A stretch of DNA of 64,000 nucleotides from Siphonodentalium dalli (Eukaryota; Mollusca; Scaphopoda; Gadilida; Siphonodentaliidae): contig CP136064.1 in NCBI GenBank assembly GCA_032622095.1, positions 49,732,073-49,796,072 of the forward strand, written 5' to 3'. Below the pieces are notes generated by a model. The model was given only the letters and a program-made list of their open reading frames with translations. It was not told the DNA's origin and searched no databases. Of this stretch, positions 1-13,135 are shown in pieces. The number at the start of each line of letters is the position of its first letter. The stretch's first letter is position 1. Made by a program: the position numbers and the translations under genes.

Positions 1-395
1 ACGGACAAATTTCGGCGAAATTTGATACCTAGGGCTACTTTTGTCCGGGGAAAGTTTGAACGGGTCAAATCGTAACCTCGGCGTGACCGTGACCTTCAAT
101 GTGGTCAATCAAAGGTCAAATCGGATAAAACGGATGGATTTCGACGAAATTTGATACCTATGGGTACTTTTGTCGGGGGAGTGATTTTGACGGGTCAAAT
201 CATGACTCCGACCTTACCTTGACCTTCAAAATTGTTCATTAAAGGTCAAGTGGGGTAAAACGGACGGATTTCGACGAAATTTGATACCTAGGGGTACTTT
301 TCTCCGGGTGGGGTGTTTTGGACGGGTCAAATCATGCCCCTGACCTGACCTTGACTTTCGAAATAGTCAATTGAAGGTCAAATCGCGTCTTTCAC
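1..395. repeat. Tandem repeat, unit about 130 bp, three copies
   Basis: Three successive units share the phrases GAAATTTGATACCTA, GGTACTTTTGTC and GACGGGTCAAATC, with starts near 1, 130 and 259. The copies differ by many point changes and short indels. The array probably continues left of the window. No coding potential is seen. Confidence 0.85.
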
Positions 396-3106
396 CGGAA
401 ATCAGATGGGGAAACAGGCCGGGCGAAGTCGGGCCCATCAGCTTGTGTAATAAAGAAGACAGTTTGAAGAAAGTAATGTATGACACGAGAAACGGGAAAA
501 CTTGAAATATGGAAGTATGCAAATTTCCCACATAAAATTTGAAAGCTAGTTTATAGAATAATTGTATTATAATTTATATTTATGGCTAATAATATGATAT
601 TGGTGGCGTTACAATTTCTGACTATGGTTTTCTTATCATTACTGGGGTGAATGGGCTAAATTTGTGCGACTCCCGAGCGATGGTGAAACGTTGTATTTCT
701 ACAGTGCCCCTTGTCTATATAATGTTCCATTAACGCGAAGAAGGCGCGTATATAGAGGCGGCGTATATGCATGGGCAGTGCAAAGGGGGCGGGCGGACAG
801 CGGAGCGCGTTACAGGCCCCTGTGCACTGAGTTTATATATCAGTTTTTTTTAATACGTTATCTTTACTTGGAAAAATCTAGAGCATATAGGCTATAGACG
901 GAGAACTGTGTTATGGTTGCAACTGACAAGCCAGTCGTGAGATAAAGACCTCTAAACTTTGCGGCCATTTTCCAAAATGGGTCAAAATAAGTTATTTCCA
1001 AGATATCGTGCTTTTGTGTATATTATAGAGTTATTTATTTATCTGGGGTCCTTTAGAGGTTGAATTGTGAATTTATTGACAAAAGCACGAAACTTATACA
1101 AATATATATACTTAGTTATAGGGAAAACTTATTGGAGGGCGTGCCCAGGTGGGGTGGTGTATAATGTGGTTATAAACCGATGTTTCCGAGACAACGACAC
1201 CATATATTTGAAGAAAAATTAAAAACTGCCGCTTTTGAGAATCAACGATCCTTGTGTATTTTTTGTTGTTGTATGGCACATTTTATTGACATTTTAATCT
1301 GCTTTTATGTACTGCCTTGTTGTGGTAATTGTGACAGTACATAAGCGACGATGAATTACCATCAAGACCATGCAAAATAACTGCAATTTTTGTGACTTTA
1401 GTAACTAAATAATGAAACTTCACATGTGTTGCGTAGTTATAATGGACACGTTTTGGGGGAATGCCCAGTGAGAGGTCTGACAAACTGTCGAGATAAAATC
1501 TGGTTTCCATGGCAACGGCATCAAATATTATTATTGAAAATCCGACTGCTGGAAACCTGAGCCTAATTTTGTTTGAAGAAATGATGTGAACTCATATTGA
1601 CATTAAGGATCCACCAATGCATGGACTGGCCGGCCATATGTCTTATAGGGTCAAGGTCAAATGCTACAGTCGATGTCATTTGAAAAAGGTAATATTTGGT
1701 CTATTTTTTTATAACTTGGCTTATATTCCACTACCTCTAGTAGGTTAGTCATAAAAGCAATCCCCATCATCATGCATAACTTTGTGGTAATACATGACTC
1801 AAGATTCATTACCCTTGAGATACAATCAGAACAAAATAAACGCGATTTGTGACATTAACTACAGCACGATACTGAACTTATCTATTTCTTGGTTATAGTT
1901 GAAACGTTTTAGAGGGGGGGGGGGCGTGCCTAGACGAGGAGTCATATATCCAAATAAAATATAGTTCCCATGTCAATGACATTAACTATTTGGGGAACAT
2001 GTGCAGTGGAAAAAGCAAAAGCTTACGGTTGACAATCTGACGAGCCTTGTGTTAAAACAGATACAAAAGTCACGATCAAACCCGAGTTAAGGGGTTTCCA
2101 CACCTGAGCTATCTTAGGAAGTGGAAAATCAACACGGACATACATAGATAACTAGTTAATTGTTAACCCTTTGAACCCGATTAGACCATGGGATGAAAAT
2201 CCTAAGCTGTCATTGCTCTGCAACTTTTGAGGTACTACATAATTTTGAAATGTTGAAAGGTTACGTGTCAATAAACATATTTCGCAAATGTTCTGGCCTC
2301 GGGAGTTGCACATTTTCGAATAAAGAGCAAAAGTTTATCTGAAAAATATACCGCCGGTGCACGCGGTTCGTTCCGTCGTGATATTCCGTTATTTAGACGC
2401 ATTCTGTCAATAATATCAAAGGTCGATAAATATGCATTTATTGTAAATGGATTCCTCCAAAAACAATCAACACTTTACCAGGAAGTTATACAATACATAA
2501 ACCCGATATAGTTTCAAATCAAGAAACAGATTAAAGTCACAACAAAAACTACATCAATTACACGTGCCATTCTGATTAATTGAATTTCTGGAATCGGAAG
2601 CGAAACCAAGCGCGCGATTGTCCGGAAAATTAGTATTACGCCAGGTCTTAACGGGAAACTATTTTTACTTCACGCGGCACTTTCTCTTTATTCTATTCCA
2701 CCGACAATGGCACTGTTTTTCAGAGATAGGGCAGACATTATATTAATCCATAATATCTTTCCGAATATTTACCAGATACAGAGTGCCAGCCGACCAAATC
2801 ATTTAGTGTCTGGTGTGCATAAGTCTATATATATAGGCATATACATAAGTTGAACTTTTCAAGCACGATGATGATGGGTTCGTATTTATCGTTATGTTTT
2901 CCGTTAATTATCTTTTACAATCAAATATCATATGAACTTAAGCTATTAATTCGTTCATGTGATAATTTTCAACTAACTAGTTTTGTAGATCTCTACTTGC
3001 AATTTTCCCCTTAAATATGCGAGGTGTTTAAATATGCGTATATACAATGCAGTCCACGGTGTGAATTATGCAGGCGTGAAAAGTTTGAGGAATATGTCCA
3101 CGCATG
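396..3106. other. Gene-free interval with degenerate repeats
   Basis: No supportable gene is visible; the reading frames are short and without codon structure. Three weakly similar blocks near 1110, 1435 and 1890 share GTTATA...CGTTTT, a G-rich stretch with TGCCC, then CCATG...CAACG or similar, which suggests an old tandem repeat of about 400 bp. A run of G lies near 1913. Bases 604-640 match the 30-bp inverted end of the element nested in the 6.67-kb units (see 20408-24891), so this is a solo end of that family. Confidence 0.5.
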
Positions 3107-3209
3107 CACAGGTCCCTGGCACAATAGACCCCAAACACCCAAAGACATATATAAGTCTTATATATATATGTCTTTGGGTGTTTGGGGTCTATTGTGCCAG
3201 GGACCTGTG
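3107..3209. repeat. Left terminal hairpin of the giant palindrome
   Basis: Arms of about 45 bp starting CACAGGTCCCTGGCACAATA are perfectly inverted around an AT-rich loop of TATATA character. The same hairpin, slightly altered, closes the right end of the element at 11141-11233. Confidence 0.9.
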
Positions 3210-3689
3210 GAAAATACAGTCTGTAAATACATCTTTAGTTATTGAACACAGTGGCGATAATGTTTTTGGGAGAGTGATTCCCTGTGACCCACTCAACCCA
3301 GAAATCTACATACGACATATTACACATACGTGTGTTGCTTATCGCACACTCTTTAGATATTCTATTCCGACCTCGAAATTAGTTTATTGAATTAAATTGA
3401 TATGAACTCAAATTATTGCTCAATTATTAACGTTATTGTCTTCTTTTGTTGAATTCAATGCATTCAGTGAATTTGTATAAATGACATGGGCACAGCATTT
3501 GTGTTATGCTACGTCAATAGCAGGTATTGATAAGTGGACCCTGAATGATACCATATATCGATCCATATATAGTGTAAATGTAAAACGTATTATGTCGTAT
3601 AAATGCCTAATCCACTTGTATTCACTGTGTCACGACGTGTATATACATGTTTTGTGATAACCGACGTCAAATATTTCTTTTATTAACCT

Positions 3690-4440
3690 TTGTAATGGCC
3701 CCCGAACCCCATCCGCTCCACCAAGATAGATAGTTGGGGAGCCCGCATATGTTCTATTTACAATTTTGCGTACAAAAGGTTTGACCCCCTAAAGTTGGTA
3801 CCAATAATGGACATTCTGAAAAACCGATTTCTTAAGTTGCGCATTCCTGGGGTTTAGGGACTGCTGAACCCCCAAAAGTGCCAAAAATCACTTCTATTTA
3901 CACTTCCGCGTACATCGATGAATTTTGGTTTGATGATACTCCTAAGTGTACTGATTAAGAAAACACAACTTAAGAAATGGATTTTCCTGGGGTTTTCAGA
4001 TAAGAAAGGGGGTCCCATGCTGAACCCCAAAACGTGATTTTTCACTTTTTTTTACACTTTCGCGTACATCCATAATTTTTGGTCTCAAAGTACTTTGATA
4101 TATACTAATTATAAAAACACAACTTAAGAAGCAATTTTTCCTGGGGTTTTAAGATAAGAAGGGGGTCATCGGGTCACCCCTCAAAACGTAAAAAATCACT
4201 TTTATTTACATGATTGCATTCACCCAACGTGCATGTGTGTATGTGCGTACACCCCTGGAACGTTGCACTATTACAACCAATACATCCCAAAATCGATACG
4301 ATCAACTTAAGAAATATATATTCATGTGGTTTTCTGATAAGAACGAGACTTGTTACCCCCCCCCCCCCCCACAACACGATCCATTTTCTAGAACTATAAG
4401 TGAGCCAGTTTTATGAAAATTATAGCGGGAAAATCTAGTA
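3690..4440. repeat. Left-arm tandem units of about 170 bp
   Basis: About four units share CGTACA...AAACACAACTTAAGAA, CCTGGGGTTT and AAAATCACTTTTATTTACA. The inverted equivalent is 9890-10660 in the right arm. Short reading frames in both arms are by-products of these units. A run of C at about 4355-4370 and 5337-5350 (G at 9978-9994) marks the inner end. Confidence 0.75.
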
Positions 4441-5513
4441 AAATGTATACAAATGTACAAATGTATATATTTTCGTGAAGCTAAGACATAATGACACTTT
4501 TTTGGGCTAAAATTGAAACTCACCATCCAAGTTCTAGTTCAGTACAACTCTTGGAGGGCATGTATCCGAGTCAAATTAATAAGCCTCTATATTTTGGCGT
4601 GCAGATAACAACAATTCTGGAAATTCCATGTTTTCTATTTTTGTTTATTTATTTTTACTAAGTTATTTATATACTGAACAGTTCGTGCAAGTTTATGCAC
4701 ATGTAATATCTTGTCCACTATACCGACATATAGAAGTTACACATGGCTGACTACATCATGATGATGATATATATACCGCGCATGAAAAGTAATTTCAAAA
4801 CATGCTATAATAATATAACTCTTCATGGAATGACATCATATAAAACAAAGTATACGATATTTGTATTTGACTGTTTATTGGATCATAAATGGCGGGGTAT
4901 TACCTGGCGAAATTTTAAAACAAGTTAAGGCACTGCATGCATGCGCGTGGCGACCGGGTAGTCCTAACTTTGGTCAAATTGTTCAACGTTGACATTCCAT
5001 GCATACCCGAACCAACAGAAGTAATTTGACATTTCAGCCAGAAAATAGATTCGAATATTGACCAATCAGTTTGAAAGTTGTTTTGTTTTAAATGGAAATA
5101 AAGATATACAAAATTATTAAGTTTGAAAGAGTTTGGGAATGTTTGATATCTCGAGGTCAAGGGAAATGTATTAGTATGTAATTCTAAGGTGAACTAAATA
5201 AACACACTTTATAGTGACGTCCATATCGATGCATTTATATATCTTGTTATATACATGCTTGTTTTTTATTATTTCGTGATATATATATATATATATATAT
5301 ATTCATGTAGTTTTCTGATAAGAACGAGACTTGTTACCCCCCCCCCCCCCACAACCCGATCCATTTTCTAGAACTATAAGTGAGCCAGTTTTATAAAAAT
5401 TATAGCGGGAAAATCTAGTAAAATGTATACAAATGTATATATATGTATATATTTTCGTGAAGCTAAGACATAATGACACTTTTTTGGGCCAAAATTGAAA
5501 CTCACCATCCAAG
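4340..5513. repeat. Direct duplication inside the left arm (4340-4533 and 5300-5513)
   Basis: The stretch from the C-run through CTAGAACTATAAGTGAGCCA to AACTCACCATCCAAG occurs twice, separated by about 770 bp of unique AT-rich sequence (4534-5299) that ends in a TA microsatellite (5280-5302). The right arm has it only once, so this explains part of the asymmetry of the palindrome. Confidence 0.8.
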
Positions 5514-6599
5514 ATGGCCGCCAAAATGGCCGCCGGAAGTGTAAAATATGACGTTTTTTTCACAAATATCTTCTAGCTCAATTCATGCTGTTTGGAACTG
5601 GTTGAGTAATCCACCTTTATTTTGTGTTTTTTATATTAACTAATCATTGGAGCAATTAAATATGCAATTATTGGGGTCCTAACCCCTTCCGATCCCTCAA
5701 AAATTTGATTGTACAGAATGCGGTATAAAATTTCACCAAAAAAAAATCACAATTGGGATTCTAGTCATATTTCAACAAGAAATGAACAGAACTTTGTAAT
5801 GTGAGTGAGGCATATCATTACCTATGCATATTCCAAATCACTGGAACCAAAATTCTTACTTTGGCTCAAAATGGCTGCCAATATGGCCGCCAAAATATGG
5901 AAAATGGAAAATATTTCACCAGCGTGTCCTGCAATCGCTTACAAGTTGTGTTGATGTATAAAATTGGCCATTCTGCATTCTATACATTGAATATTAACAT
6001 GCACCATGGTTAATTGTTACTATTTTCACCACTGATATCGGCAAAAATATTGGACTTTTCTCTAAAAAAAAACTTGACATAAATATTGGCAAAAATTCAG
6101 TTTTCAGGTTTGGACCATTTTTTCAGGTAAAATATAACTATCTTTGGATTGAAAGGTGTTTATTGTTTTTGGTCTATCTTAAATGTGTCACACTACGGTG
6201 TTTATAGACCATATTGCTCAAGATGGCTTCCAAAATGGCAACCAAATTTGTAAAATGCTAATTTTTTACATATATCACGAACATTCTCTGCATTATCCGA
6301 AAAGGTAGCAAATTGTGACTCACTTGGTTATTATACGCGCTAGTTAATTAACTGACAACTGCATGTTCTATTCCCAGTTGTCCCAGTTCCGTATAGGGCA
6401 TGACAAATTCATTTTAAAGTATGGAATTTTGCCTAGAACCTTTTTTGTGATTTTGGCCATATTTATTGAAAGGAAATGGGCAGAACTTTGAGACAGAACT
6501 GAGATGGACCATAATCTTTGGCTATTCTGGTCCAATATGATAAAAAAAAATGTCTACAGGATACAGTGTGGATGCCAAGATCGTAGCCAGGGAGTTACT

Positions 6600-8860
6600 C
6601 TGTGATCATATGTGAGGTGAATAGGTATACATGGAGTTAGTGTATGTCATGACTTATGTGAGTAGGTATACAATGAGTGACTATATGGTTATAAGTGGGT
6701 TGTCCGTGGTAAGATGCATCTAGGTATACTGGGAGAGGTCAGGTGTGAGGTGAATCGGTATGCATGGAGTGACTGTATTGTATATGATTGTGTATATCCA
6801 GTACGGGTGCATCCGGTGTGCATGTATGGTCATTGGTGTGGTGTATGGATATAGCTAAATGGTCATCTATGTGTTGATTATGTATATATGGAGTGACTGT
6901 AAGGTTGTGGGTGGGATGTACATGTGTTGTCTGTATGATCATGGATGGGGTGTGTGGATAAATAGGTAGTGATTGTATGGTTACGGGTAATGTGTATAGG
7001 TATACATGGAATGACTGTACGGTCATGATTGAATATAAATACCTGGAGTAAGCTGGGTGGACATCATCGAACGTGTGGGTACATAGGTGAGTGTCCTTGT
7101 GGTAATGGGTGGGATGTATATTTATATATTTCGTGGATGTATTATCATTGGTGGGTGTATAGGACTTAGCTATATTATCGTGGATGACGTGTATGATTAT
7201 ACAGTGAATTGCTGAATTGTCATGTGTGAGTTGTATATGCAAGTATGGATTGTTTGAGTGGTCGTATGTCCGGTTTTTATGTGTATACAAGTATACAAGT
7301 AGTGACTGTATGATCATAAATGTAATGAACATCTATACATGGGGTGACATGCGTATGAGTATACATGTACCTGGTGTTCATGTTTGGTGAATCGTGTCGG
7401 TATTGTCATGTGTAGGTTATACCAGTACACACACGTGTTGCTTTATTGTCATGGGCGAGGGATATGCGTATATAGCGAGTGGCTATATGGCCATGGATGA
7501 GGTGCATATGCATACATGGAGTGACTATACTGACATGGCTGGGGTGTATTAGCATATCTTGAGTGGCTATTCGGCTATGGTGTGACAAATAGGGATACAG
7601 GGATTGACATGGCCACTGTTGTGGTGAATATGAATACAAGGATTGACCATGATCGTGTATGAATGTTTTGAATAGGTACACACGGAGTGACTATATGGCC
7701 ATAGGTCAGCTGAAGGAGTATGCCAGGTAACATGGGTGAGGGTATGTGTATGAAGCGAGTGGATATATGGCCATTGGTGATGTGCATATGTATACCGGAA
7801 TGACTTTATGGTCATTGTTGTGTGTTGATGTATTTATTGATTGTCCATTTGAACATGCGTTTGGATAATATGTATACAGGGGATGACCTTATGGTCAATG
7901 GTGAGATGAATGGGTATACATGGAGTGATTATATGGGTCATGTTTAGGAGTATACCCGGTGTGCCTGCATTGTGACGCGTGGCTGTGTGGTCATCCGTGG
8001 TCGTGGGTCAGGTGTACATGTATACAGTGGGAAACTATATTGTTATGTCTGTAGTGTTTATGTATATATGTAATGACCGTGTGATAATGGGTGGCTATCG
8101 CTTTCCACGATATGACATAACCTCTCTATTGATTAACATACCCTTGGATTATTGTGGAAAGCGATAGCCACTCAAGGTACACATGTACAACCCACCATCA
8201 CCACAGTCACTCCATATGTACATAAACACCACACAAATGACAACATAGTCACCCACTTTATACACGTACATGTACTAGTACACCTGATCATACAGCCATA
8301 CTTGGTTATACCCGTACATACCACAGATGACGATACAGTCACGAGTCGCTTTGCATGAACACCAGGTATACACCTACACTCGACCATATAGTCATTCTTG
8401 CATATTCACTACATTCACGATCATACAGTCACTCATTGTATACATATTCACCCCACCATGGACCATACAGCCACTACATGTATACCTATTCGCCATACCC
8501 ATGACCATGGAGTCAATCCAGGTATACATATGCACATCACCAATGGTGAGCCCTTCCAGATAAACCAATATCCGCACATACGACCACTCATAAGTTCCAT
8601 ACTTGCCATACTCATACACGCCATCCATGATTATAAATATACTCCCCATACACCACCAATGATAACACATCAACAACATATATAAATATACGTCCCATCG
8701 TTACCAACAGGGCACTCCCTATATACCCACACATCATTCGTGACCATACAATAACTCCATGTATACCTATTATTCTCATCTATGATCATAACTCCCTGGC
8801 TACCATCTTGGCTTCCAGTTGATAAATTTTTATCATATTGGGCCAGAATACCCACATATC
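6600..8860. repeat. Strand-switching minisatellite core
   Basis: Degenerate units of roughly 40-60 bp built around GTATACATGGAGTGACTATATGGTCATGGGTG run rightward to about 8090. From about 8170 they appear as the complement (GACCATACAGTCACTCCATGTATAC). The many Thr/His-rich or Tyr/Met-rich reading frames here are translations of the repeat, not genes. Confidence 0.85.
8091..8171. repeat. Central hairpin of the giant palindrome
   Basis: GTGGCTATCGCTTTCCAC at 8091-8108 is exactly inverted at 8154-8171 around a 45-base spacer. It is the dyad centre at which the minisatellite changes strand. Confidence 0.9.
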
Positions 8861-9889
8861 ATGGTTCATCACAGTTCAGTCTCAAAGTTCTGCCCATTAA
8901 TTTCCTTTCAATAATATGGTTCTCCGCAAAATTCCATGCTGCAACTTTAAAATGAATTTGTCATTGCCCATACGGAACTGGGACAAACATAATAAAACGT
9001 AGTTGTCAGTTAATTACATTGTAACTAACACGTACAATAACCAAGTGAGTCACAATTTGCCACTTTTTTCGGATAACGCAGAGAATAATGTTCGGGATAT
9101 GTTAACTTTTAACTTTTTGCCATTTTGGAAGCCATCTTGAGCAATTTAGTCTATATACACCGTAGTGTGACACATTTAAGATAGACCAAAACAATAAACA
9201 CCTTTCAATCCAAAGATAGTTACATTTTACTTGAACAAATGGTCGAACCCGGAAAAGTGAATTCTTGCCGATATTTATGTCCAATATTTCTGGTAAATGT
9301 CAGTGGTGACAATAGTAAAAATGATCCATGGTGCATCAGACATGTTAGTATGCAATATATAGAAAACAGATTAGCCAATTGTGTACACCAACCACAACTT
9401 GTAAGCGATTGCGGGACACCCTGGGGCAATATTTACCATTTCCATATTTTAGCGGCCATTTTCGCAGCCATTTTGAGCCAAGGTAAGATTTATGGTTCCA
9501 GAGATTTTGAATATGCATAGGTAATGATATGCCTCACTTACATTACAATGTTCTTTTCATTTCTTCTTGAAATATGACTAGAATCCCAATTGTGATTTTT
9601 TGTAAGATTTTGTAATGCGTTCTGTAAAATCGAATTTTTGAGGGATCGAAGGGGTTAGGAATAATTGCATATTTAATTGTTCCAACGATCAGTTAATATA
9701 TAAAACACAAAATAAAGTTGCATTACTCAACCAGTTTCAAACAGCTTCAATTGATCTAGAAGATATTTGTGAAAAAATGTCATATTTTCAACTTCCGGCA
9801 ACCATTTTGGCGGCCATCTTGGATGGTGAGTTTCAATTTTAGCCCAAAAAAGTGTCATTATGTCTTAGCTTCACGAAAATATATACATT

Positions 9890-10660
9890 TGTACATTTGT
9901 ATACATTTTACTAGATTTTCCCGCTATAATTTTCATAAAACTGGCTCACTTATAGTTCTAGAAAATGGATCGTGTTGTGGGGGGGGGGGGGGGGGTAACA
10001 AGTCTCGTTCTTATCAGAAAACCACATGAATATATATTTCTTAAGTTGATCGTATCGATTTTGGGATGTATTGGTTGTAATAGTGCAACGTTCCAGGGGT
10101 GTACGCACATACACACATGCACGTTGGGTGAATGCAATCATGTAAATAAAAGTGATTTTTTACGTTTTGAGGGGTGACCCGATGACCCCCTTCTTATCTT
10201 AAAACCCCAGGAAAAATTGCTTCTTAAGTTGTGTTTTTATAATTAGTATATATCAAAGTACTTTGAGACCAAAAATTATGGATGTACGCGAAAGTGTAAA
10301 AAAAAGTGAAAAATCACGTTTTGGGGTTCAGCATGGGACCCCCTTTCTTATCTGAAAACCCCAGGAAAATCCATTTCTTAAGTTGTGTTTTCTTAATCAG
10401 TACACTTAGGAGTATCATCAAACCAAAATTCATCGATGTACGCGGAAGTGTAAATAGAAGTGATTTTTGGCACTTTTGGGGGTTCAGCAGTCCCTAAACC
10501 CCAGGAATGCGCAACTTAAGAAATCGGTTTTTCAGAATGTCCATTATTGGTACCAACTTTAGGGGGTCAAACCTTTTGTACGCAAAATTGTAAATAGAAC
10601 ATATGCGGGCTCCCCAACTATCTATCTTGGTGGAGCGGATGGGGTTCGGGGGCCATTACA
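9890..10660. repeat. Right-arm tandem units, inverted copy of 3690-4440
   Basis: Reverse complement of the left-arm units, nearly identical, including the G-run at 9978-9994 that mirrors the left C-run. Confidence 0.75.
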
Positions 10661-11140
10661 AAGGTTAATAAAAGAAATATTTGACGTCGGTTATCACAAA
10701 ACATGTATATACACGTCGTGACACAGTGAATACAAGTGGATTAGGCATTTATACGACATAATACGTTTTACATTTACACTATATATGGATCGATATATGG
10801 TATCATTCAGGGTCCACTTATCAATGCCTGCTATTGACGTAGCATAACACAAATGCTGTGCCCATGTCATTTATACAAATTCACTGAATGCATTGAATTC
10901 AACAAAAGAAGACAATAACGTTAATAATTGAGCAATAATTTGAGTTCATATCAATTCAATTCAATAAACTAATTTCGAGGTCGGAATAGAATATGTAAAG
11001 AGTGTGCGATAAGCAACACACGTATGTGTAATATGTCGTATGTAGATTTCGGGGTTGAGTGGGTCACAGGGAATCACTCTCCCAAAAACATTATCGCCAC
11101 TGTGTTCAATAACTAAAGATGTATTTACAGACTGTATTTT

Positions 11141-11233
11141 CCACAGGTCCCTGGCACAATAGACCCCAAACATCCAAAGGCATATATATAATGTCTTTGG
11201 GTGTTTGGGGTCTATTGTGCCAGGGACCTGTGG
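11141..11233. repeat. Right terminal hairpin of the giant palindrome
   Basis: Same palindrome as 3107-3209 with a shorter AT-rich loop and two changes in one arm (CATCCAAAGGC instead of CACCCAAAGAC). It closes the right end of the element; sequence on either side of the two hairpins is unrelated. Confidence 0.9.
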
Positions 11234-11325
11234 TATTTTCTGCGCTCAAGTTGATACGAACTTTCAGTGTCAACATTATATATATATCTTTAATTATCAT
11301 CCATTGATGAAATTATATTAATACT

Positions 11326-13078
11326 AGCCGATGAGCCCGACGTTGTCCGGGCTATTCAAAAACCAAATTTCAAGTCGATAGCTCCACCCGTTTCCGAGAT
11401 CTGGTCTGCGCATGCGCGAAGCTTGCGTCGCACGGACTCGGCGACCCGATAAAATTTGTATCCGGGGCAAGATACATTCACATAGCAAATTTCAAGTCGA
11501 TATAGCTCCACCCGTTTCCGAGATCTCGTCTGCACACGGGCGTCGCACGGGCTCGCCAATACGACAAGGACGACCGCCTGGTCAAACTACACACACGTAC
11601 CAAGTTTCGTCCCGATCGGTCGAAACGACAGCGCAATTAATTCATGGTACCCGTCCCTCAAAGACTGACCCGATGAAAAATTCCCCTGTTCCTATATAGG
11701 ACATATATGACACAACAACCCAGTCTGCCTTTTTAATCGAGATAATTGCATTCCGCGTTTCGTTTTGCATCCGTATTTTACGCATGGGTAGCCGTTTAGC
11801 AGCTTCGATTGTAATAAAGAGCGTTAATCCTTAACACCTCCGAATATGGTCAATATAAAGATCGTTGATGCCTTAACCCCCGAAGTGGCGTTTGCGGTGA
11901 TTTTGATGATTGGGAGTGGAGAATCGGTGCTCAGAGCTTGTCCAAAATGCGACGTCGACGATTCCCGTGAGATTTTACCTTTGGATAGGAAGTTTGGTCT
12001 CGATCGGTCAACCCGTTTTCGATTCTATAAAGGACATACAGACAGACAGAGGTCTTAAAAATATATATGAGATAGCCGATGAGCCCGACGTTGTCCGGGC
12101 TATTCAAAAACCAAATTTCAAGTCGATAGCTCCACCCTTTTCCGAGATGAGCCCGACGTTGTCCGGGCTATTCAAAAACCAAATTTCAAGTCGATAGCTC
12201 CACCCTTTTCCGAGATGAGCCCGACGTTGTCCGGGCTATTCAAAAACCAAATTTCAAGTCGATAGCTCCACCCGTTTCCGATATCTCGTCTGAGCATGCG
12301 CGAAGCTTGCGTCGCACGGGCTCGGCGACCCAATAAAATTCGTATCCGGGGCAAGATACATTCACATAGCAAATTTCAAGTCGATAGCTCCACCCGTTTC
12401 CGAGATCTGGTCTGCGCGTGCGCGAAGCTTGCGTCGCACGGGCTCGTCGACCCAATAAAATTGGTATCCGGGGCAAGATACATTCACATAGCAAATTTCA
12501 AGTCGATAGCTCCACCCGTTTCCGAGATCTCGGCTGTGCATGCGCTGCACGGGCGTCGCACGGGCTCACCAATACGACAACGACGACCGTCTGGTCAAAC
12601 TACACACACGTACCAAGGTTCGTCCCGATCGGTCGAGAATCATAGATTTGTATAAATGACATACAGACAAACATACAGACAAACAGAGGTCTTAAAATAT
12701 ATATATGAGACTAGCCGATGAGCCCGACGTTGTCCGGGCTATTCAAAAACCAGCCCGACGTTGTCCGGGCTATTCAAAAACCAAATTTCAAGTCGATAGC
12801 TCCACCCGTTTCCGAGATCTGGTCTGCGCATGCGCGAAACTGGCGTCGCACGGGCTCGACGACCCGATACTATTCGTATCCGGGGCAAGATACATTCATG
12901 TAGCAAATTTCAAGTCGATAGCTCCACCCGTTTCCGAGATCTCGTCTGCGCATGCGCGAAGCGGGCGCCGCACGGGCTCGCCAATACGACAACGTCCACC
13001 GCCTGGTCAATCTACACACACGTACCAAGTTTCGTCCCGATCGGTCGAGAATCGTAGATTTGTATAAATGGCATACAT

Positions 13079-13115
<37 letters not shown>

Positions 13116-13135
13116 GGTCTTCAAAATATATATGA
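11326..13135 (+). repeat. Head-to-tail SINE-like repeats with ACAG tails
   Basis: Units begin GCCGATGAGCCCGACGTTGT, continue with blocks of about 122 bp carrying TCAAGTCGATAGCTCCACCC and CGCATGCGCGAAGC, pass through CCAAGTTTCGTCCCGATCGG, and end in an ACAGACAG tract followed by AGGTCTTAAAATATATATGAGA. Ends near 12060, 12710 and 13135 abut the next start, so copies are joined tail to head. The inner 122-bp block is itself repeated a variable number of times. The ends recall the 3' region of non-LTR retroelements, but no reverse transcriptase is present. Confidence 0.75.

Larger units (their letters stand above)
3107..11233. mobile_element. Giant imperfect palindrome (long inverted-repeat element)
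   Basis: The left arm reads as the reverse complement of the right arm across about 8.1 kb. Outer arms 3107-4533 and 9814-11233 are nearly base-for-base identical: for example, the interval around 3711-3790 is repeated inverted at 10560-10630. Inner arms 5514-6560 and 8830-9813 are clearly more diverged, and the core 6600-8860 is a minisatellite that changes strand at 8131. Both ends are small perfect hairpins. The left arm is longer because it carries an extra 980 bp (4534-5513) generated by a direct duplication. No transposase is recognisable. It may be a non-autonomous foldback element or an inverted duplication. Confidence 0.8.

Noticed and set aside
6739-8855. Several His/Thr-rich or Tyr/Met-rich reading frames
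   Set aside because: They are generated by the strand-switching minisatellite core and have no non-repeat content.
11326-12800. Possible hammerhead ribozyme around CCGATGAGCCCGACGTTGTC
   Set aside because: CGATGAG plus a following stem resembles the core, but the required GAAA segment after stem II is missing (TATTCAAAAA instead).
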